Positions 8,170 through 17,688 are shown, counted from the first letter of the stretch. The stretch: DNA of 64,000 bases from Caulobacter sp. (GCA_030678995.1 JAUXTQ010000011.1:1-64000); one strand, 5' to 3'. Notes: generated from the sequence alone by a model not told the origin. Made by a program: numbers and translations.

Positions 8170-9653
8170 CCGCGAAGCAGACCATCGACCGACAGGGTCA
8201 GCGCGATCCGGACGACGATACGCTGCGCCTCGAATGCGGGGTGTTCGGGGTGTTCGAAACCCGGGACGCCGCGGCGGTGGTGGCGCTGGGCCTGCATGCC
8301 CTGCAGCATCGCGGCCAAGAGGCCTGCGGCATCGCCGCCTTCGACGGCCAGAGCTTCACCACCGAACGACACCTGGGCCATGTGGGCGAGGCCTTCACCG
8401 GCGCCGACCTGGTCGACCGCCTGCCCGGCCAGTACGCCATCGGCCACACCCGCTACGCCACGGCCGGCGGCAGCGGCATCCGCAACGTCCAGCCGATGTT
8501 CGCCGATCTCGAGGCCGGCGGCGTGGCCCTGGCCCACAACGGCAACCTGACCAACTTCCTGACCCTGCGCGAGCAGCTGGTCTCCGACGGGGCCATCTTC
8601 CAGTCGACCTCCGACAGCGAGGTGATCCTCCACCTGATCGCCCGCTCGCGGAAGGCGCGGGTGGTCGACCGCTTCATCGACGCCATTTCCCAGATCGAGG
8701 GCGGCTACGCCCTGGTGGCCCTGACCAACAAGAAGCTGATCGGGGTGCGCGACCCGCTGGGGATCCGTCCGCTGGTGCTGGGCGACCTGGGCGGCAAGCC
8801 CGTCCTGGCGTCGGAGACCTGCGCCCTCGACATGATCGGCGCGAGCTTCGTGCGCGACATCGAGCATGGCGAGATCGTGGTCATTTCCGAGACCGGCGTG
8901 GAGAGCCTCAAGCCCTTCCAGACCGGCAAGGCCCGCCCCTGCGTGTTCGAGTACGTCTACTTCGCCCGGCCCGACAGCGTGGTCAACGGCCGCTCGGTCT
9001 ACAACGTGCGCAAGCGGATGGGCATGCGGCTGGCCGAGGAAACGCCGGCCGGCGCCGACGTGGTCGTCCCCGTGCCCGACAGCGGCGTGCCCGCGGCGCT
9101 GGGCTACGCCCAGGCCAGCGGCATCCCCTACGAGCTGGGCATCATCCGCAGCCACTTCGTCGGCCGCACCTTCATCCAGCCGACCCAGGGCGTCCGCGAG
9201 CTGGGGGTGCGCATGAAGCACAGCCCCAACCGGGCGGTGCTCGAGGGCAAACGGGTCGTGCTGATCGACGACTCCATCGTCCGCGGCACCACCAGCCGCA
9301 AGATCGTGCGCATGGTCCGCGAGGCCGGCGCGACCGAGGTTCACCTGCGCTCCGCCAGCCCGCCGATCATGTGGCCGGACTTCTACGGCATCGACATGCC
9401 GGACCGCGACAAGCTGCTGGCCGCTCGCAAGTCGCTGGCCGAGATGACCAAATTCCTCGAGGTCGACAGCCTGGGGTTCCTCTCCGTCGAGGGGCTCTAC
9501 TGGGCGCTGGAAGCCGGTCCCCGCGATCCCGCCTGCCCGCAGTTCACCGACCACTATTTCACCGGCGACTACCCGACCCGCCTGCTCGACCGCGAGATCG
9601 CCGAGGGCGGCCATGACAACGGCCGACAGCTGTCCTTCCTGGTCAGCGCGTGA
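8166..9653 (+). CDS. purF: amidophosphoribosyltransferase
   Basis: First step of purine synthesis: PRPP plus glutamine gives phosphoribosylamine. In the 495 residues, Cys24 (LECGVFGVFE) becomes the N-terminal nucleophile after removal of a 23-residue propeptide. The Ntn-glutaminase domain continues with LQHRGQEACGIA and GHTRYATAG; the phosphoribosyltransferase domain has the PRPP loop VVLIDDSIVRGTTS near residue 360. Translationally coupled to cvpA and overlapping the next gene (GTGA). Confidence 0.96.
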   Translation: MTAKQTIDRQGQRDPDDDTLRLECGVFGVFETRDAAAVVALGLHALQHRGQEACGIAAFDGQSFTTERHLGHVGEAFTGADLVDRLPGQYAIGHTRYATAGGSGIRNVQPMFADLEAGGVALAHNGNLTNFLTLREQLVSDGAIFQSTSDSEVILHLIARSRKARVVDRFIDAISQIEGGYALVALTNKKLIGVRDPLGIRPLVLGDLGGKPVLASETCALDMIGASFVRDIEHGEIVVISETGVESLKPFQTGKARPCVFEYVYFARPDSVVNGRSVYNVRKRMGMRLAEETPAGADVVVPVPDSGVPAALGYAQASGIPYELGIIRSHFVGRTFIQPTQGVRELGVRMKHSPNRAVLEGKRVVLIDDSIVRGTTSRKIVRMVREAGATEVHLRSASPPIMWPDFYGIDMPDRDKLLAARKSLAEMTKFLEVDSLGFLSVEGLYWALEAGPRDPACPQFTDHYFTGDYPTRLLDREIAEGGHDNGRQLSFLVSA

Positions 9654-10630
9654 GTCAGGCGGGCGCGGGCTGGCTGAAAGGCCTCAAGCCCGACCCCTAT
9701 GTCATCGCCCTGCTGGCCACGGTCGTGGTCGCCTCGTTCCTGCCGGTGCGCGGCGCGGCCGCCGAGGGGCTGTCGGTCGCGGCCAAGGGCGTCATTGCCC
9801 TGTTGTTCTTCCTGCACGGGGCCAAGCTGTCCCGCGAAGCCGTCTTCGCCGGCGTGACCCACTGGCGGCTGCACCTGACGGTGCTGTCGATCACCTTTGT
9901 CGCCTTTCCGCTGCTGGGTCTGGCGGCGGGGCTGCTGCCCGAGAGCCTGTTGCCGAAGTCGCTGGCGATGGGGGTGCTCTTCCTCGCCTGCCTGCCCTCG
10001 ACGGTGCAGTCGTCGATCGCCTTCACCTCGATCGCCAGGGGCAATGTCGCCGCGGCGGTCTGCAGCGCCTCGGCCTCGAACCTGCTGGGCATGGCCTTGA
10101 CCCCCCTGCTGGTCGGTCTGTTGCTGCACGCCCAGGGCGACGCGCTCAGCTTTTCGGCGGTCCAGGCCATCGCCCTGCAGCTGCTGGCCCCGTTCATCGC
10201 CGGCCAGCTGGCGCGGCGCTGGGTCGCGCCCTGGCTCGAACGGCGCAAGAGGCTGGTCGGGGTGGTCGACAGGTTCTCGATCCTGCTGATCGTCTATTCA
10301 GCCTTCAGCGGCGCCGTGGTCGCCGGGGTGTGGACGCAGGTCTCGGCCCGGGAACTGGGCGCGGTGGTCCTGCTGAGCGCGGTGCTGCTGGCGATCATGC
10401 TGGCGGGCTCGCGCCAGCTGGCCAGAACTCTCGGATTCTCGACCGAGGACGAGATCACCATCGTCTTCTGCGGATCGAAGAAGAGCCTGGTCAGCGGCGC
10501 GCCGATGGCCGCCATCCTGTTTCCGGTCGCCACCGCTGGGCTGATGATCATTCCGCTGATGGTCTTCCACCAGATGCAGATGATGGCCTGCGCCGTGATC
10601 GCCCAACGGTACGCCGCGCGCCCGGACTGA
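9650..10630 (+). CDS. bile acid:sodium symporter-like transporter (SBF_like)
   Basis: A 326-residue integral membrane protein with about ten hydrophobic segments. It resembles the SBF-like subfamily of the bile acid/arsenite symporter superfamily, with the paired motif region LFLACLPSTVQSSIAFTS near residue 110 and a C-terminal counterpart around FCGSKKSLVSGAPMA near residue 280. The substrate cannot be told. GTG start overlapping the purF stop suggests co-expression, though a link to purine synthesis is not obvious. Confidence 0.82.
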   Translation: MSQAGAGWLKGLKPDPYVIALLATVVVASFLPVRGAAAEGLSVAAKGVIALLFFLHGAKLSREAVFAGVTHWRLHLTVLSITFVAFPLLGLAAGLLPESLLPKSLAMGVLFLACLPSTVQSSIAFTSIARGNVAAAVCSASASNLLGMALTPLLVGLLLHAQGDALSFSAVQAIALQLLAPFIAGQLARRWVAPWLERRKRLVGVVDRFSILLIVYSAFSGAVVAGVWTQVSARELGAVVLLSAVLLAIMLAGSRQLARTLGFSTEDEITIVFCGSKKSLVSGAPMAAILFPVATAGLMIIPLMVFHQMQMMACAVIAQRYAARPD

Positions 10631-10642
10631 CGCCGGCGGGCC

Positions 10643-10656
10643 TTGCGCTGGATCAA
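10643..10656 (+). promoter_or_regulatory. FNR/FixK-type box upstream of the universal stress gene
   Basis: TTGCG-CTGG-ATCAA matches TTGAT-N4-ATCAA at eight of ten positions. Its centre is 71 bases before the start codon, consistent with an activator site about 41 bases before a transcript start. The same variant, read in reverse, occurs at 31760 and 61577. Confidence 0.6.
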
Positions 10657-10720
10657 CGCGCGCCTCCCCGCCTCGCCTAGGCTCGGTCCAGCCGTTGGCG
10701 CAACCTTGAGGATTTCGCAC

Positions 10721-11575
10721 ATGGACGAACGCACCGCCGTCAGGTCGCATCTGAGCCGCGTCCTGCACGCCACCGACCTGTCGCCCGAGGGCGATCTGGC
10801 CTTTGCCCATAGCCTGGCCTTGGCCGTGGCGGCGCGCGGCGAGCTGTTCATCGTCCATACCGAGCCGGATCGTCAGCGCCCGGGTCGGGAATGGGACGCC
10901 TTCCCCGGCGTACGGCCGATGCTGATCCGCTGGGGCTTGCTGCCGCAGGACGCCGAATCCGCCGCGGTGGCGAAATTGCTCGGCCTGCATGTGCGCAAGA
11001 TCGACATCCCAGACGACGACCCGTTGCACGGCATCATGGGGCTGGTCGAGCGGCACGCCTTCAACCTGGCGGTTCTGGCCAGCCACACCCGCGAGGGCGT
11101 CGCCCGCTGGTTGCACCCCTCCGTCTCGGAAGCACTGGCGCGGGAGACGGGCCTGCCGACCCTGTTCCTGCCGCACGGCGCGCGGGGCTTCATCGATCCC
11201 GCGGACGCCTCCGCCCGACTGCGGACCGTGCTGATTCCGGTCGACGACTCGCCGCCCGCCGGCCTGGCCGTGGCTCTGGCCATGGAACTTGCGGACCTGA
11301 TCGGGGCCGATGAGGCGGTGTTCCACCTGTTGCATGTCGGCGAGTCCTGGCCGGCGCCCGATATCCCCCCCGGCCGCGAGGCCCGGGTCCGGCAGATGAA
11401 GTCCAAGGGTCCGGTGGTCGAACAGATCATCGCGGCGGCGGACTCCCTGGACGCGGATCTGATCGTGATGCCGACCCGCGGCCACAACGGCGTGCTCGAC
11501 GCCCTCCGCGGCAGCACCACCGAACAGGTCCTGCGGCGCGCCGGCCGCGCCCTGCTCGCCGCGCCCCCGGGCTGA
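10721..11575 (+). CDS. universal stress protein with two UspA domains
   Basis: A 284-residue cytosolic protein with two tandem UspA folds, about residues 10-145 and 160-280. The second domain carries the nucleotide-binding pattern TRGHNGVLDALRGSTTEQVL, typical of ATP-binding UspA; the first has the degenerate SHTREGVARWL version. Such tandem proteins are common targets of FNR/ANR/FixK regulators, and a box lies just upstream. The start at 10721 follows TTGAGGA; the extra 26 codons of the longer frame overlap the box and are not protein-like. Confidence 0.9.
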   Translation: MDERTAVRSHLSRVLHATDLSPEGDLAFAHSLALAVAARGELFIVHTEPDRQRPGREWDAFPGVRPMLIRWGLLPQDAESAAVAKLLGLHVRKIDIPDDDPLHGIMGLVERHAFNLAVLASHTREGVARWLHPSVSEALARETGLPTLFLPHGARGFIDPADASARLRTVLIPVDDSPPAGLAVALAMELADLIGADEAVFHLLHVGESWPAPDIPPGREARVRQMKSKGPVVEQIIAAADSLDADLIVMPTRGHNGVLDALRGSTTEQVLRRAGRALLAAPPG

Positions 11576-11628
11576 CACCTTCCGTCGTCGAGGATGACGG
11601 GTCCGGCTCCAGCCGCTAGAAGCCGCCC

Positions 11629-12381
11629 ATGGATTCCCTTCCCCTGAAAGACCGCGTCGCCCTCGTCACCGGCGCGACCCGCGGCATCGGCTACCAGGCC
11701 GCCCTGGGCCTGGCCCGCGCCGGGGCCCACGTCATCGCCCTGGGCCGCACCCAGGGCGGGCTGGAAGCCCTCGATGACGAGATTTTCGCCGCCACCGGCC
11801 AGCACGCCACGCTCGTGCCGATCGACCTGAAGGCGCCGGAAGGCCTCGACCCGCTCGGCGCCCACATCTTCGAGCGCTGGGGCAGGCTGGACATCCTGGT
11901 CCACGCCGCCGCGGTGCTGGGGCCCATCACCCCGACCGGCCATATCCACCTGAAGACCTGGGACGAGACCATCGCGGTGAACCTGACCGCGTCCTGGCGA
12001 CTGATCCGGTCGCTGGAGCCGCTCCTGCGGGTCTCCGACGCCGGGCGGGCCATCTTCCTGACCACCGGGCGCGTCGTGCGTCCCAAGGCCTTCTGGGGGG
12101 CTTACGCGGCCACCAAGGCCGGCATGGAGGCGCTGGTGCGTTGCTGGGCCGACGAGCTGGAGACCACCAACGTCCGCGCCGTCCTGCTGGACCCCAACAC
12201 CATGCGCACCCGCATGCGCGCCGAGGCCATGCCGGGCGAGGACCCGGCGACGGTCACCGACCCGGCCGAGATCGCCCCGCTGATCGTCCAGCTGGCCCAG
12301 GCGGACCTGGGCTTGCCGCACAAGGCCGTGCTGTTCAGTGAGTGGAAGGCGGCGGGCCAGACGTTGCCGGCGAACGGCTGA
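11629..12381 (+). CDS. SDR family NAD(P)-dependent oxidoreductase
   Basis: A 250-residue classical short-chain dehydrogenase. It has the nucleotide motif TGATRGIG near residue 15, the HAAAV equivalent of NNAG, and the catalytic YAATK (Tyr-x3-Lys) near residue 156. Overall it resembles the YciK-like group, whose substrates are unknown. It stands alone, 53 bases after the universal stress gene, and converges on der across paired palindromes. Confidence 0.87.
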   Translation: MDSLPLKDRVALVTGATRGIGYQAALGLARAGAHVIALGRTQGGLEALDDEIFAATGQHATLVPIDLKAPEGLDPLGAHIFERWGRLDILVHAAAVLGPITPTGHIHLKTWDETIAVNLTASWRLIRSLEPLLRVSDAGRAIFLTTGRVVRPKAFWGAYAATKAGMEALVRCWADELETTNVRAVLLDPNTMRTRMRAEAMPGEDPATVTDPAEIAPLIVQLAQADLGLPHKAVLFSEWKAAGQTLPANG

Positions 12382-12386
12382 GCCTT

Positions 12387-12463
12387 GGGGACATGTACCG
12401 CCTTCGGTACGTGTCCCCGGCCGCTGAAAGCTGATGGGGACACGCACTGAAGTGCATGTCCCC
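12387..12463. repeat. two REP-like hairpins between convergent genes
   Basis: Hairpin 1 pairs ggggacatgtacc (12387-12399) with ggtacgtgtcccc (12406-12418); hairpin 2 pairs ggggacacgcact (12436-12448) with agtgcatgtcccc (12451-12463). Each has one mismatch, and both share GGGGACA arms. GGGGACA-type palindromes are known as dispersed REP elements linked to RAYT transposases. They may also serve as two-way terminators for the SDR gene and der, though neither has a T-run. Confidence 0.7.
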
Positions 12464-12473
12464 GGAGATTTCG

Positions 12474-14132
12474 CTACTTCTTCCCCGTCCGCGTGGTCGG
12501 GCGAGGCGGGCGCCCCTTGACCGAGCCGCCACCGCGCAGCTTCTGGATGCCCGGGCGCGAGCCCTTGGCGCCCTTGGCCTTGGTGAACTTAAGGGCCACG
12601 GCGGCGCGGGCTTTGGCGGCCTTGACCCCGGTCAGCTTGATGGCGGTCTTCTTCACCGGCTTGGGCTTTTCGACGCCCGCCTCGGCGTTGGCGGCTTCCT
12701 CGGCGCGGGCGGCCTTGGCCTCGGCGGCGAGCGCCATGGCCTTTTCCTTGCGCGCCTGGCCGCCGGCCTGGAAGGACGGGGCGCCGCCCTTGGCCTCGCC
12801 CTCGGCGTAGGGGTTCTTGTTGCTCTTCAGGGTCAGGCGGATCGGCACGCCGGGCAGGTCGAAGCTCTCGCGCATCGAATTGACCAGATAGCGGCGGTAC
12901 TGCTCGGGCATCTGGTCGGCGCGGCTGGCGAACAGCACGAACGTCGGCGGCCGGGCCTTGGTCTGGGCCATGTACTTGGGTTTGATGCGCTTGCCGCCCA
13001 CGGCGGGGGGCGGGTGGCGCTGGATGGCCATGGCCAGCCAGTCGTTGAGGTCGCGGGTCTTCACCTTGGTCGACCAGTTCTCATAGACCTTGGCCAGCGC
13101 CGGCATCAGCCGCTCGACGCCCCGGCCGGTCTCGGCGGAAAGGGCCACGACGGGGGCGCCGCGGACCTGTGGCAACATCCGCTCGGCGTGCTCCTGAAAG
13201 GCCTTCAGCCGCGCCTGGGGGTCCTCGACCAGGTCCCATTTGGCCAGCACGAAGACCAGCGCCCGACCTTCCCGCTCGACCAGGTCGGCGATCTGCAGGT
13301 CCTGGATCTCGAACGGGTGGGTGGCGTCCATGACCAGCAGCACCACCTCGGCGAAAGTGATGGCGCGGATCGAGTCGGAGGTGGACAGCTTCTCCAGCTT
13401 CTCCTGCACCCGGGCCTTGCGGCGCAGGCCGGCGGTGTCGACCAGGCGGATCTTGCGGTCTTCCCACTCCCATTCGACGGAGATGGCGTCGCGGGTGATG
13501 CCGGCCTCGGGGCCGGTCAGCATGCGGTCCTCACCGATCAGCCGGTTGACCAGGGTCGACTTGCCGGCGTTCGGGCGGCCGACGATGGCGATCAGGATCG
13601 GCTTGTCGGCGGAGTCTTCCTCCTCCTGGAAGCCGATCTCCGCGTCATAGCCGGCCAGCAGGGCGTAGAGGTCGGCCATGCCCTCGCCGTGCTCGCCGGA
13701 GATGGCCAACGGCTCGCCAAAGCCCAGCGACCAGGCCTCGGCGATGCCGGTGTCGCCAGCGCGGCCCTCGGCCTTGTTGGCCGCCAGGATCACCGGCCGC
13801 TGATAGCGCCGCAGGATGCCGGCGAAGATCTCGTCACCCGGGGTGATGCCCTCGCGGGCGTCGATCAGGAACAGCACCACGTCGGCTTCCTGGATCGCCA
13901 GCTCGGTCTGGGCGCGCATGCGCGCTTCCAGGCTGTCGTCGTCGACATCCTCGAACCCGGCGGTGTCGATCAGGATCAGGTCCAGGTCGCCCAGGCTGCC
14001 GCTGGCGAAGCGGCGGTCGCGGGTGACGCCCGGGCGGTCATCGACAATGGCGAGCTTCTTGCCCGCCAGCCGGTTGAACAGCGTGGACTTGCCGACGTTG
14101 GGCCTGCCGACGATGGCGAGTTTCAGGGGCAT
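12474..14132 (-). CDS. der: ribosome-assembly GTPase Der (EngA)
   Basis: Tandem-GTPase factor for 50S maturation. The 552 residues hold G1 motifs GRPNVGKST (residues 9-17) and GRPNAGKST (near 190), each followed by G3 DTAG and G4 motifs (NKAE, AKWD), then the C-terminal KH-like domain ending near residue 470. A roughly 75-residue Ala/Lys-rich tail follows, longer than in E. coli Der (490 residues); a basic tail is usual in Caulobacterales. Stand-alone gene upstream of the REP-like pair. Confidence 0.96.
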   Translation of the reverse strand: MPLKLAIVGRPNVGKSTLFNRLAGKKLAIVDDRPGVTRDRRFASGSLGDLDLILIDTAGFEDVDDDSLEARMRAQTELAIQEADVVLFLIDAREGITPGDEIFAGILRRYQRPVILAANKAEGRAGDTGIAEAWSLGFGEPLAISGEHGEGMADLYALLAGYDAEIGFQEEEDSADKPILIAIVGRPNAGKSTLVNRLIGEDRMLTGPEAGITRDAISVEWEWEDRKIRLVDTAGLRRKARVQEKLEKLSTSDSIRAITFAEVVLLVMDATHPFEIQDLQIADLVEREGRALVFVLAKWDLVEDPQARLKAFQEHAERMLPQVRGAPVVALSAETGRGVERLMPALAKVYENWSTKVKTRDLNDWLAMAIQRHPPPAVGGKRIKPKYMAQTKARPPTFVLFASRADQMPEQYRRYLVNSMRESFDLPGVPIRLTLKSNKNPYAEGEAKGGAPSFQAGGQARKEKAMALAAEAKAARAEEAANAEAGVEKPKPVKKTAIKLTGVKAAKARAAVALKFTKAKGAKGSRPGIQKLRGGGSVKGRPPRPTTRTGKK

Positions 14133-14202
14133 GCGGACTTCGTAAACGACGTTGACCGCGCTCCGGTCAGGAACGCGGTCACAGGATAGCAGACAGTGCG
14201 GG

Positions 14203-14241
14203 ATGGTATGGGCGCGGCCTGCGGGGCCGCGCCCATACCAT
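14203..14241 (-). terminator. strong hairpin after the bamB-like gene
   Basis: Perfect 17-bp arms 14203-14219 and 14225-14241 with a five-base loop, beginning two bases after the stop of the minus-strand gene at 14244. There is no clear T-run, so it may end transcription with Rho or protect the 3' end. Confidence 0.65.
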
Positions 14242-14243
14242 AG

Positions 14244-15611
14244 CTAGCGGATCGCCACCAGTTCGCCGTTGTCGGTGACGACATAGATCATGCCTCCGGC
14301 GACCACGGGCGAGGTCAGGACCGGCGCGCCGATCTTGATCGTCTTGAGCACGTCGCCCGTCTTCGGGTTCAGCGCGATGGCGCGGCCGTCGCTGGAGACG
14401 ACGATCAGGCGGTCGGAGGCCAGCACCGGGCCGCTGAACAGGGCGCGGTCCTTGCTCTTGGTCTTTCCGGCGTTGAGGTCCTTGATCCAGTAAACCTGAC
14501 CGCTCTCGCGGGCGACGCAGATGACCTCGCCGGCCTGGGAGATGATGTAGACCACGTCCCCGGCGGGCCAGGGGCTGTCGATCGAGGCGATGGACAGGGA
14601 CCAGCGGGCCTGGCCGGTGCGCAGGTCGGTGACGGCGAAGATCCCGCCATGGCTGGCGGCGTAGACGTCGCCCAGGTGGATCACCGGCCGGCCGGCCACG
14701 TCGCGGATTTCCGACAGGGCGCTGGTGCGACTGGCCTTGGACAGGGTGTTGTTCCACAGGTCGTTGCCGTTGGCGGCCCGGAGGGCCACAACCTCGCCCG
14801 AGGCGAAGGCGGCGACGATGGTGTCACCCGACGCCGCGGGACTCGGCGAGGACAGGATGCGGGCCGGCTCGACGAGGGCCTGATAGGTCCAGCCGGGCGC
14901 GCCGGTGGCCGTTTCGTAGGTCAGCAGTTCGTTGTCGGTGCTGACCACGAACATGCGGCCATGGCTGACGATCGGCGCGCCATGGATCGGCGAGGCCGTC
15001 TCGCGCGTCCAGCCCGCCGCGCCGGTGACGGCGTCAAGCTGGGTGACGACCCGAAAGCCGGTGGCGACATAGAGCTTGCCGTCGGCGTAGGCGACGCCGC
15101 CGCCGAAGCCGTCCTTGTCGCGGCGGGACGCGGGCCGGGTCGACTTCTTCCAGACCACGGCGCCGGTCTGGGCGTCGAGGGCGGCGACGTCGGTTTCGGC
15201 GTCCATGACATAAACGCGGCCGCCGGCGACAATCGGCGAGGTGGTGATGTGGAAGGTGCGGTTCGAGCCCTTGCCGAAGCCGCGGCGCCAGGCGATCTCG
15301 AAGGCCGGCGCGGCCTCGACGTGCTCGACATTCTGGTCGCCCAGGCCGCCCGGCTGCGGCCAGTCGGACTGCGGCAGGGCGGGCGGCAGGAAGAAGTCCT
15401 GGCCCTTCAGGGTTTCGGAAGCCTCGACCCGTTGGTCGAAGGCGATGATCGAGATGCGGCGGCCATCGCCGGCCACTTCCTGCGGCTTGTCCTTCTTGGC
15501 GAAGGGATTGAGCTTGCCCGCCGCATCGCCGACGGCGCCCACGGTGGAGCAGCCGGCAAGCGCCATCGCGCCGGCGACAAGGACGGCGACGCCGACGTTA
15601 CGGGTGATCAT
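14244..15611 (-). CDS. bamB: BamB-like PQQ-repeat lipoprotein
   Basis: A 455-residue outer-membrane assembly lipoprotein candidate. The signal peptide ends in lipobox LAGC with lipid-bearing Cys21. From about residue 85 it forms a PQQ-like beta-propeller with repeated blades (GRVYVMDAETDVAALDAQTG, GRMFVVSTDNELLTYETATG). BamB supports the BamA porin-folding machine. Its ATG overlaps the stop of the TPR gene upstream, and the TPR-bamB-der neighbourhood matches yfgM-bamB-der of E. coli, which supports the call. Confidence 0.88.
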   Translation of the reverse strand: MITRNVGVAVLVAGAMALAGCSTVGAVGDAAGKLNPFAKKDKPQEVAGDGRRISIIAFDQRVEASETLKGQDFFLPPALPQSDWPQPGGLGDQNVEHVEAAPAFEIAWRRGFGKGSNRTFHITTSPIVAGGRVYVMDAETDVAALDAQTGAVVWKKSTRPASRRDKDGFGGGVAYADGKLYVATGFRVVTQLDAVTGAAGWTRETASPIHGAPIVSHGRMFVVSTDNELLTYETATGAPGWTYQALVEPARILSSPSPAASGDTIVAAFASGEVVALRAANGNDLWNNTLSKASRTSALSEIRDVAGRPVIHLGDVYAASHGGIFAVTDLRTGQARWSLSIASIDSPWPAGDVVYIISQAGEVICVARESGQVYWIKDLNAGKTKSKDRALFSGPVLASDRLIVVSSDGRAIALNPKTGDVLKTIKIGAPVLTSPVVAGGMIYVVTDNGELVAIR

Positions 15612-16372
15612 TGCGGAGTTCCCTGTGGGGCTGGCGGTCCGCCGGGGCCGAACAGGCCCTCCGGCAGTTGCGGCGGCGGCGGGGGCAGCACGGAAGCGGC
15701 CTTCACGGCCGCCGGAATGGCGGCGGCCGAGCCGGAATCAATGAGGGTGATGGCGGCGCCGGCGCGCTGGCGCTGGCCTTCGCTGGCGCCCAGGATCTGG
15801 GACAGCACGACGAAGTCCCCACGGGCCTCCTTGACCTTGCCGGCCATCAGCTTGGCGAAGGCGAGCGCCTCGCGCGCCTGCAGCCGGTAGGGACGCTTGT
15901 CGTCCATGAGCGGGGTCAGTCTCGCCTCAAGATCCTTGTAGGGAGCCGTATCCAGAAGCGCCAAGGCGGATTTGAGGCGGGCCAGGTCGCCGAGCATGGG
16001 GTCCGGCGAGGCCTTCGCCGCCTCGTCCCACAGCTTGACCGCTTCCTCGGTCTTGCCGGCGTCCATGCGCATGCCGCCCTGCTGCATCAGGGCCAGGCCG
16101 CGGTAGCCCTTGGCCCCGGTCTTGGCGACCTCGTCGAACCGGGCGTAGGCCCCGGCCTGGTCGTTCTGCGACAGGGCCTCGAGGGCCGCCATGTAGGTTT
16201 CCGAGGCCTTGTCGGCCTGGCCGCGATTCCAGGAGGTCCAGCCCCAGTAGCCGAGGGTGACCACAAGCACCGCCGCGGCGACGCCCAGGACCCACGGCAG
16301 GGCCTTCATGGCCAGGGCGCGATACCGCTCGCCGCGGATCTGCTCCTCGACCTCTTCAAAAACATCGACCAC
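15608..16372 (-). CDS. YfgM-like TPR membrane protein
   Basis: A 254-residue protein with a short cytosolic N-terminus, one membrane segment (LPWVLGVAAAVLVVTLGYWG, about residues 25-44) and a periplasmic TPR region (YMAALEALSQNDQAGAYARF onward). This is the architecture of YfgM, an ancillary partner of SecYEG and periplasmic chaperones. The Pro/Gly-rich tail is low complexity. It starts with GTG (16372) behind GGAGC and overlaps bamB by four bases. Confidence 0.82.
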   Translation of the reverse strand: MVDVFEEVEEQIRGERYRALAMKALPWVLGVAAAVLVVTLGYWGWTSWNRGQADKASETYMAALEALSQNDQAGAYARFDEVAKTGAKGYRGLALMQQGGMRMDAGKTEEAVKLWDEAAKASPDPMLGDLARLKSALALLDTAPYKDLEARLTPLMDDKRPYRLQAREALAFAKLMAGKVKEARGDFVVLSQILGASEGQRQRAGAAITLIDSGSAAAIPAAVKAASVLPPPPPQLPEGLFGPGGPPAPQGTPQ

Positions 16373-16461
16373 GAACGGGCGCTCCGGGAAATCGGCTGAT
16401 TGAGGCTGCGGAACCTATAGGGTGAGCCGCGCCGCTGCAACGCGGCGTGACGGGGGGTCCC

Positions 16462-17289
16462 TCAGCTCTTCTTCGAGAAATAGGTCTCCGCCTCGCCGGG
16501 GAAGCGGCGGGCGCGGACATCTTCGGCGTAGGCGCCGGCCGCCCGGGCGATTTCGCCCTTCAGATCGGCGTAGCGGCGGACGAACTTGGGGGTCCAGTCG
16601 AACAGGCCCAGCATGTCATCGGTGACCAGGATCTGGCCGTCGCAGCCGGCGCTGGCGCCGATGCCGATGGTCGGCGGGGCGATGGCGGCAGTGATGTCGC
16701 GGGCCAGGGGTTCGGCGACCCCCTCAACCACCACGGCGAAGGCCCCAGCGTCGGCCGTGGCCCTTGCCTCGTCGAGGATTCGCGCCCGCTCCTCCTCGCC
16801 CCGACCCTTGGCCTTGAAGCCGCCGTCGACCAGCACCGCCTGGGGCCGCAGACCCACATGGCCCATCACCGGGATGCCGCGCTTGACCATGTAGTCGATG
16901 GTTTCCGGCACGGTCGGGCCGCTCTCGACCTTGACCGCCTGGGCCCCGGTTTCCTTCATGATCCGGGCGGCGTTGGCGTAGGCCTCCTCCTTCGAGCCCT
17001 CGTAGGAGCCGAACGGCATATCGACCACCACCATCGCCCGCCGCGACGCACGCATCACGGCCTGGCCGTGCAGGATCATCATCTCCAGCGTCACGCCGAC
17101 GGTGTTGGGCAGGCCGTGCACCACCATGCCGACGGAATCACCCACCAGCAGCAGGTCGCACGCCTCATCAAGGATGGCGGCGACCGGCGCGGTATAGGCG
17201 GTCAGGCAGACGATAGGCTCACCCCCCTTGCGGGCGGCGATGTCCGGCGCCGCCAGGCGCCGGATGGTCTCTTCACGATGGGCGGACAG
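16462..17289 (-). CDS. panB: 3-methyl-2-oxobutanoate hydroxymethyltransferase, probable CTG start
   Basis: First step of pantothenate synthesis: adds a hydroxymethyl group from methylene-tetrahydrofolate to 3-methyl-2-oxobutanoate. Conserved parts are [11 protein letters not shown], the metal-binding [19 protein letters not shown] and [15 protein letters not shown]. The first ATG/GTG/TTG in frame is GTG 17145, which would cut off 48 residues including VCLTAYTAP. The frame is open back to a TAG at 17307, and a CTG at 17289 lies five bases after a perfect AGGAGG (17300-17295), giving a family-like start [21 protein letters not shown] call 275 residues from CTG. It follows the sigma cassette by 15 bases. 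Confidence 0.9.
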   Translation of the reverse strand: MSAHREETIRRLAAPDIAARKGGEPIVCLTAYTAPVAAILDEACDLLLVGDSVGMVVHGLPNTVGVTLEMMILHGQAVMRASRRAMVVVDMPFGSYEGSKEEAYANAARIMKETGAQAVKVESGPTVPETIDYMVKRGIPVMGHVGLRPQAVLVDGGFKAKGRGEEERARILDEARATADAGAFAVVVEGVAEPLARDITAAIAPPTIGIGASAGCDGQILVTDDMLGLFDWTPKFVRRYADLKGEIARAAGAYAEDVRARRFPGEAETYFSKKS

Positions 17290-17304
17290 TACGTCCTCCT
17301 GCGG

Positions 17305-17688
17305 CTACTGGAACTCTTCCACCGCCCGGGTGACGGCGAAGGCCAGCGCCATAACACCCAGAGCGGCCGCCAGCCACATCGCCTCGCCGCCGAACGGCAG
17401 GGCCGACAGGTTCTCGCCCGCCCGGACCAGGCCGGTGACACCATCGGTCAAGGCCGCCGCGTTGCGCTGGGTGGCCTTGCCGGCCTCGAACAGCAGGGGC
17501 GAACCGAGCACTTGGGTGACGCCGACCAGGCCGGCGATCAGGCCGGTCGCGCCGATGGCGACCTGCCGCAGGTTCCAGCCGCGGTCGAGCCGCAGTTCCA
17601 CCATCCGGGCGAACGCCTCGCCGTCGGCCAGGACCGGCGGCTCGTTGAACATCCGATCGAGCTTCATCTCGAAATCGAGTTCAGCCAT
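17305..17688 (-). CDS. putative anti-sigma membrane protein of ECF cassette A
   Basis: A 127-residue protein: a cytosolic N-terminus of about 45 residues (KLDRMFNEPPVLADGEAFAR), then two hydrophobic segments near 48-65 and 103-120. Its ATG overlaps the end of the sigma gene by eight bases, the usual sign of a sigma/anti-sigma pair. The N-terminus resembles that of the 99-residue protein at 18791, which sits in the same place after the second sigma gene. The anti-sigma role is inferred from position and layout only. Confidence 0.62.
   Translation of the reverse strand: MAELDFEMKLDRMFNEPPVLADGEAFARMVELRLDRGWNLRQVAIGATGLIAGLVGVTQVLGSPLLFEAGKATQRNAAALTDGVTGLVRAGENLSALPFGGEAMWLAAALGVMALAFAVTRAVEEFQ

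Noticed and set aside
8115-9614. A 499-codon minus-strand frame opposite purF
   Set aside because: It mirrors purF codon structure, has low-complexity composition and no recognisable domain; purF is certain on the plus strand.
12456-14189. A 577-codon plus-strand frame opposite der
   Set aside because: Gly/Leu/Asp-rich antisense shadow of a clear Der GTPase; no ribosome site or family likeness.
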